DNA of 45,610 bases from Candidatus Kapaibacterium sp. Lineage in GTDB: Bacteria; Bacteroidota; Ignavibacteria; Kapaibacteriales; UBA4661. The notes below the pieces were generated by a model that was not told where the DNA came from, did not search any database, and saw only the letters and a program-made list of their open reading frames with translations. The DNA is taken from positions 1 to 45,610 of the forward strand of contig JANWZB010000010.1 in the NCBI GenBank assembly GCA_025055035.1, in the 5' to 3' direction. Positions 18,933-28,995 of the stretch are shown here, piece after piece. The position numbers and the translations under genes were made by a program. How positions within the stretch are numbered: the first letter of the stretch is position 1; each line of letters begins with the position of its first letter.

Positions 18933-19472
18933 ATGACTCTTCGACAATGCAAGCGACGAATGTACTATGTCCTACTACTAGCAGGCTGTGCTTTCCTGTT
19001 GCAAAGCATGCGGGGGTACGTACTGCAGCATCCCATTCATGCAAGCATTATGGTCATAGATTTCAATCCAGCACCGCGCTCGCTGGAGATATCGTGCAAA
19101 ATATTTGCCGACGACCTTGAGGAAATTATCCGCAAAACAACCGGCATTCAGCTGTATATTGGTTCGGCGAAGGAAATCCCTTCGCAGACGAATGCAAAAC
19201 TTGAAGAATACTTACGTAAACATTTTTCTGCCGAAGCAGACGGTAAAGCGCTTTCTCGCTGGGTATTCATAGGGCAAGAGCTAGAAGGTGATGCGGTGTG
19301 GTGCTACATTGAAGTGCCGAATGTCTCGCCGCCTAAGAGGCTTATCGTGTCGAATACTATACTGATGGACTTGTACGACGACCAAACGAATCTAGTGAAC
19401 GTGAATATTTATGGACAGCGACGAAGTGCCGTCTTGCGGAAAAGTAGAACTTCTGAAGTACTGGAATTCTAG
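18933..19472 (+). CDS. Small exported protein, DUF6702-like
   Basis: HPIHASIMVIDFNPAPRSLEISCKIFADDLEEIIRKTTG pattern and length match the DUF6702 family as remembered. N-terminal hydrophobic segment. Confidence 0.7.
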   Translation: MTLRQCKRRMYYVLLLAGCAFLLQSMRGYVLQHPIHASIMVIDFNPAPRSLEISCKIFADDLEEIIRKTTGIQLYIGSAKEIPSQTNAKLEEYLRKHFSAEADGKALSRWVFIGQELEGDAVWCYIEVPNVSPPKRLIVSNTILMDLYDDQTNLVNVNIYGQRRSAVLRKSRTSEVLEF

Positions 19473-19501
19473 CAGCAATCTAGCCAAGAGGATATGCTTG
19501 T

Positions 19502-20803
19502 ATGAAGGTAGCGGTGCTGACAATAGGTGATGAGTTATGCATTGGGCAGATTGTTAACACAAACGCTGCGTGGATAGCGGCAGCCTGTACTCACGAGGGC
19601 TGGCGAGTTGTTGCTCATGTAGTAGTTGGGGATAGTCTTGAGCATATTATCGAGGAGGCACGCCGCTTGCTTTCAATAGCTGATGTACTCCTTATGAGCG
19701 GCGGTTTAGGTCCGACACACGATGACCGAACAAAAGAGGCTCTTGTGTGTATGCTTGATGATACGCTAGCAACGCACCAGGCGACGCTCCAGCACTTGCA
19801 GGAAATGTTTCGTCGCTTGGGAAGAGAGCTTACTCAACGCAACGCTGCGCAAGCATTATTACCAAGCACCTGCGAAGCTCTGCGCAATGATAATGGTACT
19901 GCTCCCGGTATGTGGTTTACTCTCAAAGCTAAAACGCGCCACAATCCAGCAGAACGTGATAAAGTCATTGTTGCTATGCCTGGCGTACCGCAAGAAATGA
20001 AGCATCTTATGGAAAACCACGTAATTCCACGACTCCGTAGATTGTATCCCGAGGATGTTGTGGTACGAACGCGGACGCTTCTCACAACAGGTATAGCAGA
20101 GTCGAATCTCGCAGACCTTATCGGTGATGTTGCTGTAGTGGTAGAAGGGCAGGAGCTTGCATTCTTGCCATCCGCTTCAGGAGTGAAGTTGCGTATCACC
20201 GTTACTGCTCCACAGGCTGAAGTCGATGCTTTGTTGGAGCGCATTGAAAGTCGGGTACGTGCTCGTGCTGGTAGATTCATCTATGGAACAGAATCCGATG
20301 CTTATCATGCAATAGTTGGGCGCATGCTATCAGAGCGTAGTATAACGGTTGCTGTTGCAGAAAGTTGCACGGGTGGATTACTGGGTGCAACACTAACAGC
20401 AGCATCAGGAGCTTCAGCGTACTTTCTCGGAGGTGTGTTGTGCTATAGCAATGATATGAAAGTTCGTTTGGTAGGAGTGCGTCCTGAAACACTTCGGCTA
20501 TATGGTGCCGTGAGCGAAGAAACTGCACGCGAGCTAGCGTCGGGAGTACGCGAACGCTGCCAAGCAACTATCGGTATTGGTATTACAGGTATTGCAGGTC
20601 CCGAAGGTGGCACACCTGAGAAGCCGGTAGGCACAGTGTGGATAGGCATTGCCGATACTCATACAATAGAAGCACAACGATACAACTTTCTTGGCGACCG
20701 CGCGAGCATTCGCGAGCGCTCAGTGTCGGTTGCCTTACAACTTCTTTTTAAGAAAGCCCTTATATATGACACAGTACTGCCTACTAGCATGCCTCGTGCT
20801 TAA
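19502..20803 (+). CDS. cinA: CinA family competence/damage-inducible protein A (NMN amidohydrolase-type)
   Basis: MKVAVLTIGDELCIGQIVNTNAAWIA, MSGGLGPTHDDRTKEAL, AMPGVPQEMKHLM, AVAESCTGGLLGATLT, GITGIAGPEGGTPEKPVGTVWIG. Confidence 0.97.
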   Translation: MKVAVLTIGDELCIGQIVNTNAAWIAAACTHEGWRVVAHVVVGDSLEHIIEEARRLLSIADVLLMSGGLGPTHDDRTKEALVCMLDDTLATHQATLQHLQEMFRRLGRELTQRNAAQALLPSTCEALRNDNGTAPGMWFTLKAKTRHNPAERDKVIVAMPGVPQEMKHLMENHVIPRLRRLYPEDVVVRTRTLLTTGIAESNLADLIGDVAVVVEGQELAFLPSASGVKLRITVTAPQAEVDALLERIESRVRARAGRFIYGTESDAYHAIVGRMLSERSITVAVAESCTGGLLGATLTAASGASAYFLGGVLCYSNDMKVRLVGVRPETLRLYGAVSEETARELASGVRERCQATIGIGITGIAGPEGGTPEKPVGTVWIGIADTHTIEAQRYNFLGDRASIRERSVSVALQLLFKKALIYDTVLPTSMPRA

Positions 20804-21521
20804 TGTTGGAATAGGTATTCGGGCATACGCTCAGCATGCCAATGCACCACATAAACATGCACTGTCGCAAACTGAACAGTACATCAGGAGTGGTCTTGCA
20901 AAAACAGACAAAGGAGATTTTAGTGGTGCGATACGAGATTTCGACACAGCAATTGCTCGCTCTCTGGCGAGTGTAGATGCCTTTCGGCATCGCGGATATG
21001 CAAAGCTCCAGATTGGTGATTATCGTGGTGCGATTGATGATTGTAGTGAAGTGCTACGCATCAATACACAGGATTCAAATGCTGCACTAGCGTATTTGTA
21101 TCGAGCATACGCAAAGTTCTTTTTGCAGCAGTATGAAGGAGCAGCGCACGACTGTTCAAGTGCTCTTGTGCTTGACCCAGCCGACGATGAAGCACTCATA
21201 CTGCGTAGCGCGGCAAAGATGCGTCTGCATGATTATTATGGCGCTCGCCATGATTATGCTGAAGCAGTATCGCTGCGCCATGCACAAGCTGTATATTCCT
21301 TCTTTCGCGGGCAAGTGCGTGCACAGCTAGGAGACTATGAAGGGGCGATTGACGATTTTAGTACAACACTCCGCTTTCAACCCCACGCTCTGCAAGCTCT
21401 ATTGCACCGTGCACGGGCAAAGATTGTGATAGGTGATGCTTCTGCATGTCAGGATTTGTATGATGCTTTTTTGCACGGTATTAAAGAGGCAGGAGAGATA
21501 TTTATACACTACTGTCGATAG
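20766..21521 (+). CDS. Exported TPR-repeat protein
   Basis: Signal-peptide-like MTQYCLLACLVLNVGIGIRAYAQ. Repeats GDFSGAIRDFDTAIA, GDYRGAIDDCSEVLRI, QQYEGAAHDCSSALVLDP, GDYEGAIDDFSTTLRFQP. Confidence 0.85.
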   Translation: MTQYCLLACLVLNVGIGIRAYAQHANAPHKHALSQTEQYIRSGLAKTDKGDFSGAIRDFDTAIARSLASVDAFRHRGYAKLQIGDYRGAIDDCSEVLRINTQDSNAALAYLYRAYAKFFLQQYEGAAHDCSSALVLDPADDEALILRSAAKMRLHDYYGARHDYAEAVSLRHAQAVYSFFRGQVRAQLGDYEGAIDDFSTTLRFQPHALQALLHRARAKIVIGDASACQDLYDAFLHGIKEAGEIFIHYCR

Positions 21522-21560
21522 AGCATTTCTAGGTTCTCAACGTTATTTTCTACCACAGGT

Positions 21561-22778
21561 ATGATGGATATTCGCCGTATACAAGCAGTTCTTTCTGAGC
21601 AGGAGATAGACGCATGGCTGCTGTATGATTTTCGCCATAGTAATCCCGTTGCATGGCAAACACTAGAGCTGCCGCCAGAAACGCACTGTTCGCGGCGCTG
21701 GGCAGTTATTGTACCAGCAGAGGGCGAGGCAGTGAAAATCGTTCATAGCATCGAGGCACATACGCTAGCAGGTGTTCCGGCACGCGAAATGCGCTATACC
21801 ACACGTAGTGATTGGGAACAAGCACTACGGGAAACGCTGGGAAAACACCGCCGTATTGCGTTAGAATATTCGCCGCGTAATGCTATTCCTGTTGTTTCGT
21901 GGGTGGATGCTGGAACAGTAGAATGGCTGCGTGAGCAGGGATATGTTGTAGAATCCTCAGCAGAAATTATACAGCAGTATTCGGCAGTATGGTCAAAAGA
22001 GCAATTTGAAGAGAATGTTGTTACGGCAAAGCTGCTACGCACAGCAATGATGCGGTGTTTTAGTTTCATACGCGAGCATATGCTAGCAGGTGAACCTCTT
22101 ACGGAGTACCAAGTGCAGCAGGAAATAGGAAAATACTTTGATGAGTACAATCTTGTGAGCTATTCCTTGCCGAATATTTCGGTGAATGCGAATGCTGCCA
22201 ATCCTCACTATCAGCCTACTGCTGAGCATAGTGCTGAACTTCGGCATGGTGATGTTGTACTCGTGGACATGTGGGCGAAGCCTCGAACACCGCATGGTGT
22301 CTATGCTGACATCACATGGATGGCATATCTTGGGGAGCACGTGCCAGAGCGCCCTGCTACGCTGTTTAGTGTGATTGCTACTGCACGTGATGCTGCTTTG
22401 CAGCTGCTACGCGATAACCTACCGCACAAGCCTGTGCGCGGTTGTGATGTAGATGACGCTTGTCGAGCTGTAGTTGAGAAGGCAGGCTTCGGTCAATATT
22501 TTATTCACCGCACGGGGCATAGTATTACAACAGAAACACATGGTTGGGGGGCAAATATGGATAATTTCGAGACACATGATACACGACGTATTGTTCCGAT
22601 GACGTCGTTTTCTATCGAGCCCGGCATATATATTCCAGGAGAGATTGGATTGCGGACGGAAGTGAATGTGGTGATCAATGAGCGTGGTGAAGTGATTGTA
22701 ACAGGGGGAGAGCCCCAACAAGCAATTTTGCCATTGCTTGCGCCGCAGTGCAACGTTCAGGCATTCATCAAGCTATAA
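21561..22778 (+). CDS. M24 family metallopeptidase (Xaa-Pro aminopeptidase-like)
   Basis: Creatinase-N-like domain followed by HYQPTAEHSAELRHGDVVLVDMWA, YADITWMAYLG, FIHRTGHSITTETHGWGANMD, FSIEPGIYIPGEIGLRTEVNVVI. Confidence 0.9.
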   Translation: MMDIRRIQAVLSEQEIDAWLLYDFRHSNPVAWQTLELPPETHCSRRWAVIVPAEGEAVKIVHSIEAHTLAGVPAREMRYTTRSDWEQALRETLGKHRRIALEYSPRNAIPVVSWVDAGTVEWLREQGYVVESSAEIIQQYSAVWSKEQFEENVVTAKLLRTAMMRCFSFIREHMLAGEPLTEYQVQQEIGKYFDEYNLVSYSLPNISVNANAANPHYQPTAEHSAELRHGDVVLVDMWAKPRTPHGVYADITWMAYLGEHVPERPATLFSVIATARDAALQLLRDNLPHKPVRGCDVDDACRAVVEKAGFGQYFIHRTGHSITTETHGWGANMDNFETHDTRRIVPMTSFSIEPGIYIPGEIGLRTEVNVVINERGEVIVTGGEPQQAILPLLAPQCNVQAFIKL

Positions 22779-22812
22779 AGATTTATAGTATTGTCTATCG
22801 GTTACGCTCTTT

Positions 22813-23334
22813 CTAAAAGTTCGATTCATCGCGCCATCGGCGGATGCGCCAAACATCGCTTGGCTTCTCACGAACAAGACCAAGATTAACACGACCATCG
22901 AGGCGGATAATGTCGTTTACGTTGAATGTAACGGTGAGATTAAAGCCACGCTGGATATTGGTGGATAGAGAGTCGCCACTTGCAAAGATGATTTCGTTCC
23001 AGACTAGGTCCAGTGCTTGCGCAGTACGAAACAAGCCGTTTGTTGAGAACATTTCTTCATCGCGCCCCCATGATGCATCAACATTACGTTCGTAATTCCG
23101 ATAGATGAATACAAAGTTTGGGTCAAGCAATTGTCCGTAGGTGAGTGTATCCTTGAAAATATAGGCGTAGCGAAAGTTTTGGAATACCCCTTCGATAGTG
23201 CGCTGGTCGCCAAGAAGTGTTCCATCGCTGCTCAGTGCAAGGCGTGGAGCAAATGGATTAAGGCAGGACGATAACATCGTAGCCATGCCAGTAACTGTCA
23301 TGAGTAGCACTGCTGTTGTAAAACGAAGCAACAC
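22813..23334 (-). CDS. Putative lipoprotein of unknown function (start uncertain; ORF open to 23610)
   Basis: LLRFTTAVLLMTVTGMATMLSSCLNPFAPRL resembles a lipoprotein signal. GTG near 23334 is a plausible start. Confidence 0.6.
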   Translation of the reverse strand: MLLRFTTAVLLMTVTGMATMLSSCLNPFAPRLALSSDGTLLGDQRTIEGVFQNFRYAYIFKDTLTYGQLLDPNFVFIYRNYERNVDASWGRDEEMFSTNGLFRTAQALDLVWNEIIFASGDSLSTNIQRGFNLTVTFNVNDIIRLDGRVNLGLVREKPSDVWRIRRWRDESNF

Positions 23335-23394
23335 GGTAGCGCCTTGTGAAGCTGAAGTGTGAAGAAAGGATGTGTAGCATTCGGGTGCAGTACC

Positions 23395-23556
23395 ATGAAA
23401 ATGCAAAAAAAATCTGACTTCCCCACAAAGATTTGTGCTGTTTGTGGACGACCGTTTACATGGCGCAAGAAATGGGCAAAGAATTGGGAGTATGTACGCT
23501 ACTGTAGCGATGCATGTCGAGCAAAGCGTAATTCTAAGGCTTCTAAGGAAACATAG
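23395..23556 (+). CDS. DUF2256 domain small zinc-ribbon-like protein
   Basis: [35 protein letters not shown] matches the DUF2256 pattern (CxxCxRPFxWRKKW...YCSxxCR). Confidence 0.85.
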   Translation: MKMQKKSDFPTKICAVCGRPFTWRKKWAKNWEYVRYCSDACRAKRNSKASKET

Positions 23557-23572
23557 TGTCGGTTTAATAACA

Positions 23573-23603
23573 AAAGCCTCGCTTTGCGATATGGCGAGGC
23601 TTT
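23573..23603. terminator. Bidirectional terminator between the DUF2256 gene and gap
   Basis: AAAGCCTCGC-tttgcgatatg-GCGAGGCTTT perfect 10-bp stem, A-rich on one side and T-rich on the other, between convergent genes. Confidence 0.8.
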
Positions 23604-23627
23604 CTAGCACAAGATATATGACGAATA

Positions 23628-24770
<1,143 letters not shown>

Positions 24771-24904
24771 TTATCTTTGCACGTAGCTATAGAGTTACAC
24801 ATTACGCTAGCTGCACACATAGCTTGTGCTGTACGTAGGCTAAAGGCGCTCTCGTGTATGCTGCATCACTGTTCCTATTAGACATCTTCTTTGGAGGTAG
24901 CGGT

Positions 24905-25813
24905 ATGGCTCGTGCAAAACAAACCCTTCCACGCAATCTTGCAATCCTTGTTGTTGTTGTTGGGCTTGGGGTACAGATTGTTACAACGTGCTATAAGAAA
25001 TCTGACACAACACCAAGTACCAAGCAGCAGCCACCCTCAACGGCGAGTACTGCGACGCCTAACCAAACGGGGACGATTCACTTAGAAATGGGCATTCCAA
25101 CGGGAGGAGATGGTGAGCCATCGTACCTTCTCAAACGTAAGCAGTATGCGCTGTCGTACAATGGAACAAAGAATGTCCCAAATTGGGTAAGCTATCACTT
25201 GAATGCGAGCTACTTTGGGACAGTTGAACGCAAGCAAGGGCAATTTATGCCAGACCCTGACCTGCCGCCGCAGTTCTACAAAGTGCGTCATCAAGACTAT
25301 AGTAATTCAGGATTCGACCGTGGGCATATGGTACGCTCAGAAGAGCGCACTGCCACACGCGAAGATAACGATGCAACATTCTATACAACAAACCTCCTGC
25401 CTCAGCGCCATGACCTTAATGCAGGACCTTGGTTGCGTTTAGAAGAATTTTGCCAGTTTCTTGCAGTGCGGAAAAAGAAAGAGCTATACATTATCTGTGG
25501 AGGAATTTTCCCGAAAAACTACCAAACAATTGGGAAGCAGAACAATATTGCCGTGCCGAGCCATTGCTTCAAAATCATTGTCGTACTGGAGAGTGGGCAA
25601 GGAGTACGCGATGTCAATGAAAACACGACCGTCATCGCAGCGATTATGCCAAATGTTGAGGGTATCAAGAAGGAGCAATGGCGGCAATATCAAACAACAG
25701 TGGATGAAATTGAGCAGCAAACAGGATACGATTTTTTAACAGCTGTGCCACAAAAAATTCAAGAAGCCATAGAACGTCGCATTGCAACGTCACTTGTCGC
25801 AATGGCACAGTAG
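24905..25813 (+). CDS. Secreted or membrane-tethered DNA/RNA non-specific endonuclease (NUC1 family)
   Basis: N-terminal hydrophobic segment, low-complexity linker, then YFGTVERKQGQFMPDP...GFDRGHMVRSEERTATREDNDATFYTTNLLPQRHDLNAGPWLRLE (DRGH active-site motif). Confidence 0.92.
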   Translation: MARAKQTLPRNLAILVVVVGLGVQIVTTCYKKSDTTPSTKQQPPSTASTATPNQTGTIHLEMGIPTGGDGEPSYLLKRKQYALSYNGTKNVPNWVSYHLNASYFGTVERKQGQFMPDPDLPPQFYKVRHQDYSNSGFDRGHMVRSEERTATREDNDATFYTTNLLPQRHDLNAGPWLRLEEFCQFLAVRKKKELYIICGGIFPKNYQTIGKQNNIAVPSHCFKIIVVLESGQGVRDVNENTTVIAAIMPNVEGIKKEQWRQYQTTVDEIEQQTGYDFLTAVPQKIQEAIERRIATSLVAMAQ

Positions 25814-26018
25814 AGACATAACCCTTCCATACGCGTGTCATGTGATATGATGACAGAGCTTGGGAAAGAGTAACATAGCGACAACGGTCCTAAGAGGTTA
25901 CAGCAGCTGGTATAAGCATAAAACGTGGGAAACACACGAAAATCGAGAGAGAGGTTTGAGAAGACATAGAAAAGCTGTATATTTGCCACTTACTCAGGAA
26001 GCATATCCAAGACCTGAC

Positions 26019-26100
26019 GGAAGGTTCGCATAATGGTATTGCAGCAGTCTTGAAAACTGCCGAGCGCAAGCTCATGAGAGTTCGAGTCTCTCACCTTCCG
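26019..26100 (+). tRNA. tRNA-Ser (anticodon TGA)
   Basis: Acceptor GGAAGGT/ACCTTCC plus G discriminator. Anticodon stem-loop GCAGT-CTTGAAA-ACTGC with TGA at 26051-26053. Long variable arm GAGC-GCAA-GCTC. T-arm GAGAG-TTCGAGT-CTCTC. CCA not encoded. Confidence 0.95.
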
Positions 26101-26112
26101 CTCTGCACTCAA

Positions 26113-26144
26113 GAAGCCGCGAAATCTTTGGGATGAGCGGCTTT
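26113..26144 (+). terminator. Possible terminator after tRNA-Ser
   Basis: AAGCCGC...GCGGCTT 7-bp stem followed by TCTTTAT. Confidence 0.45.
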
Positions 26145-26180
26145 CTTTATGTTCACTCTATAGCTAGCTTGCGTTGTATT

Positions 26181-27293
26181 ATGCACGACACTCCGCTACG
26201 CCAGACAGCGCTGTATAAGGCTCATCTAGCACTTGGTGCAAAGATGGTTGCCTTTGCAGGGTTTGCAATGCCGGTACAATACACAAGGGGAATTTTGCAC
26301 GAGCACCATGCTGTCCGCCGTAGCGTGGGAATATTTGATGTTTCGCATATGGGCGAGGTGGAAATCTCCGGAAATCGTGCAGAAGACTTTGTGCAGAAGC
26401 TTACAACGAACGATGTCAAGCGCCTTGTAGCGGGTAAGGCGCAGTATTCTGCTATGTGTTATGCTGATGGTGGGATTGTAGACGACATTATTGTGTATCA
26501 TCGTGGTGAGTATTATTTGCTTGTGATCAATGCTGCAAATATTGCTCAGGATATTGCATGGATGAAGGAAATACGTGAACACTATGGAATGAACTACGAT
26601 GTTAGCATTCGTGATGTGAGCAATGAAGTAAGTCTGCTTGCCGTTCAAGGTCCGCGCTCGCTAGACACGCTGCAAAAACTTACACAGGCGAAATTAGAGA
26701 ACGTTGCCTATTACACATGCATCGATACTGTGCTCGCTGATGTCCCACTGCTTGTGTCCCGTACAGGCTATACAGGTGAGCTGGGATTTGAGCTCTACAT
26801 ACGCGGTGGTGAACCGACTGTACGAACGGTATGGGATGCTATTCTGGATGCAGGTGCAGAGTTCGGTATTGAGCCGTGTGGCTTAGGTGCACGGGATACC
26901 TTGCGTTTGGAGAAAGGGTACTGCCTCTACGGGAATGACATTGACCGGACAACAAATCCTCTGGAGGCAGGACTTGGTTGGATAACAAAGCTTTCGAAGG
27001 ATGAGTTTATGGGTAAATCTGCATTAGTAGAAGCGCAGAAGCGTGGTCTGCAACGCAAGCTTGTTGGCTTTAAGCTGCGTCAAGAGAAAGTAATCCCACG
27101 TAAAGGCTACACGCTTCATAAAGACGGCCAAAATGTTGGTATAGTAACAAGTGGTAGTATCTCACCGAGCTTGAATATTGGTATCGGTATGGGGTATGTG
27201 CAGATTGATTATGCTCAGATTGGAACAGTTATCGAACTGTCCGTACGCAGTCAGTATATTCCTGTTGAAATAGTCCGTATGCCGTTTGTGTAG
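26181..27293 (+). CDS. gcvT: Glycine cleavage system T protein (aminomethyltransferase)
   Basis: LRQTALYKAHLALGAKMVAFAGFAMPVQY, GIFDVSHMGEVEI, RTGYTGELGFELYI, CGLGARDTLRLEKGYCLYGNDID, GSISPSLNIGIGMGYV. Confidence 0.96.
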   Translation: MHDTPLRQTALYKAHLALGAKMVAFAGFAMPVQYTRGILHEHHAVRRSVGIFDVSHMGEVEISGNRAEDFVQKLTTNDVKRLVAGKAQYSAMCYADGGIVDDIIVYHRGEYYLLVINAANIAQDIAWMKEIREHYGMNYDVSIRDVSNEVSLLAVQGPRSLDTLQKLTQAKLENVAYYTCIDTVLADVPLLVSRTGYTGELGFELYIRGGEPTVRTVWDAILDAGAEFGIEPCGLGARDTLRLEKGYCLYGNDIDRTTNPLEAGLGWITKLSKDEFMGKSALVEAQKRGLQRKLVGFKLRQEKVIPRKGYTLHKDGQNVGIVTSGSISPSLNIGIGMGYVQIDYAQIGTVIELSVRSQYIPVEIVRMPFV

Positions 27294-27380
27294 CAGGAGG
27301 AGCATTCTTCCGAAAGCGTTATGCTACGATGATGCTACAAAGAAAATGTTCTGTTTGTGTCGTATTCTTTTATAGTTTGT

Positions 27381-28874
27381 ATGAAGCTTGCATTTTCCTC
27401 TTTGCCGCTTGTGAATGTTAAGGCTGATGCTCTTGTTGTATTTGTTCCAAGCGATGAAAAGCACTTCAAGGAAGCACAGAAGCGCATTACTTTTATGCTT
27501 CCCGAGACACAAGAAGTGTTTGAATCAGGAGATTTCACAGGGAAGCGCGATAGTGTAACAATGCTCTACACAAACGGCAAAGCAAAATCTGTGCGTTTGT
27601 GTCTTGTCGGTGTAGGCGAAGCAGATAAGGTAACGCTAGAGATTATGCGGCGAGCAGCAGCAGCAGTGGCAAAAGCAGCAACAAGCAAGAAGCTGAAGTC
27701 GCTTGCTGTTGCCGTTCCAAGTGGCTTGGCGCTTGATGCAGAGGGCATTGGTGAAGCAGCTACAGAAGGACTATGCTTAGCAGCATATAAGCTGACGCGG
27801 TATTTTTCTGATAAAGAGCGCACAGGGAATACTCTAGAAGCCATAACATTTTGCAGTGAAGCAAAAAAAACTCTTGCCAGCGTGAAAAAAGGTGCTGAGT
27901 ATGCTCTTGTAGTTGCGCAAGGGACACTCCTTGCACGCACGCTTGCCAACATACCAAATAACGATATGTATCCTGAAAAGCTCGCTGAAGCTGCACACAA
28001 GGAGGGCAAGGAAGGGGGATTCAAAGTAACTGTGTTGGACAAAAAGCGTATCGAGGCTTTGAAAATGCACGGTTTGTTAGCAGTAAATCAGGGAAGTAAA
28101 CGTCCGCCGGTTTTTATCATCATGGAGTACAACGGTGGCTCGAAAGGCGATAAACCTATCATTCTTGTGGGTAAGGGTGTGACGTTCGATACCGGTGGCA
28201 TTTCGATTAAGCCTGCAACAGGAATGGCAGAGATGAAAATGGATATGCATGGTGCTGCAACGGTTATTGCCACATTGCGTACAGCTGCTCAACTTGGTCT
28301 CCCGCTAAACCTTATTGGGCTCATTCCAGCAACAGAAAACATGCCAAGCGGGAGTGCCCTAGTGCCGGGAGACGTGATTGTGTACAGCAATGGTGTCAGC
28401 GTAGAAGTGGATAACACAGACGCTGAAGGTCGCCTTATTCTTGCTGATGCACTTATATATGCGCAGCAATACAAGCCTCAAGCCTGTATCGACCTTGCAA
28501 CGCTTACAGGAGCATGTGTGATTGCGCTTGGCTCTGTGGCTACAGGAATGATGGGAACAGATGCTACACTGAAAAGCCGCCTAAAACTGGCTGGTGAATA
28601 TACTCACGAGTATGTGTGCGAGCTGCCATTGCACGAAGAGTACGAAGAGCTTATCAAGAGTGATATTGCTGATGTGAAAAACTCAGGAGGACGTAGTGCA
28701 GGTGCAATTACAGGTGCGCTATTCCTCAAGCGCTTTGTAGGGGATATGCCCTGGGTGCATCTCGATATTGCAGGTACTGCAATACTCTCATCTGACATGC
28801 CATATACTCCCAAAGGAGCATCGGGAGTTGGTGTGCGCCTGCTGATTGATATGCTACGGAAGTGGAAAACATAG
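27381..28874 (+). CDS. pepA: Leucyl aminopeptidase (M17 family)
   Basis: VGKGVTFDTGGISIKPATGMAEMKMDMHGAATV, VDNTDAEGRLILADALIYA, DLATLTGACVIALG, SGGRSAGAITGALFLKRF. Confidence 0.96.
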   Translation: MKLAFSSLPLVNVKADALVVFVPSDEKHFKEAQKRITFMLPETQEVFESGDFTGKRDSVTMLYTNGKAKSVRLCLVGVGEADKVTLEIMRRAAAAVAKAATSKKLKSLAVAVPSGLALDAEGIGEAATEGLCLAAYKLTRYFSDKERTGNTLEAITFCSEAKKTLASVKKGAEYALVVAQGTLLARTLANIPNNDMYPEKLAEAAHKEGKEGGFKVTVLDKKRIEALKMHGLLAVNQGSKRPPVFIIMEYNGGSKGDKPIILVGKGVTFDTGGISIKPATGMAEMKMDMHGAATVIATLRTAAQLGLPLNLIGLIPATENMPSGSALVPGDVIVYSNGVSVEVDNTDAEGRLILADALIYAQQYKPQACIDLATLTGACVIALGSVATGMMGTDATLKSRLKLAGEYTHEYVCELPLHEEYEELIKSDIADVKNSGGRSAGAITGALFLKRFVGDMPWVHLDIAGTAILSSDMPYTPKGASGVGVRLLIDMLRKWKT

Positions 28875-28904
28875 GTGGCGTGCAGACTACTTGTGCCTGC
28901 CGTA

Positions 28905-28920
28905 CCCGTACATGTACGGG
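28905..28920. promoter_or_regulatory. 16-bp perfect palindrome CCCGTACATGTACGGG (possible operator)
   Basis: Self-complementary sequence between pepA stop (28874) and the next start (28996). Confidence 0.45.
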
Positions 28921-28995
28921 CTATCCTCACGTGCAAGGCTCATGCCGTATGCTCCCTGCTGCATTACGACGCACAATCAATCTCGAACACGTGTG

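Noticed and set aside
22768-22793. CTATAAA-GA-TTTATAG hairpin after the M24 peptidase
   Set aside because: AT-only 7-bp stem with a 2-nt loop, overlapping the stop codon. Too weak to call a terminator.
24772-24779. TATCTTTG resembling the Bacteroidota -7 promoter element (TAnnTTTG) upstream of the nuclease
   Set aside because: No convincing TTTG -33 element at the right distance.
26019-26100. tRNA-Ser as a possible integration site for a mobile element
   Set aside because: No integrase gene and no repeated tRNA 3' end seen in the window; flanking genes are housekeeping.
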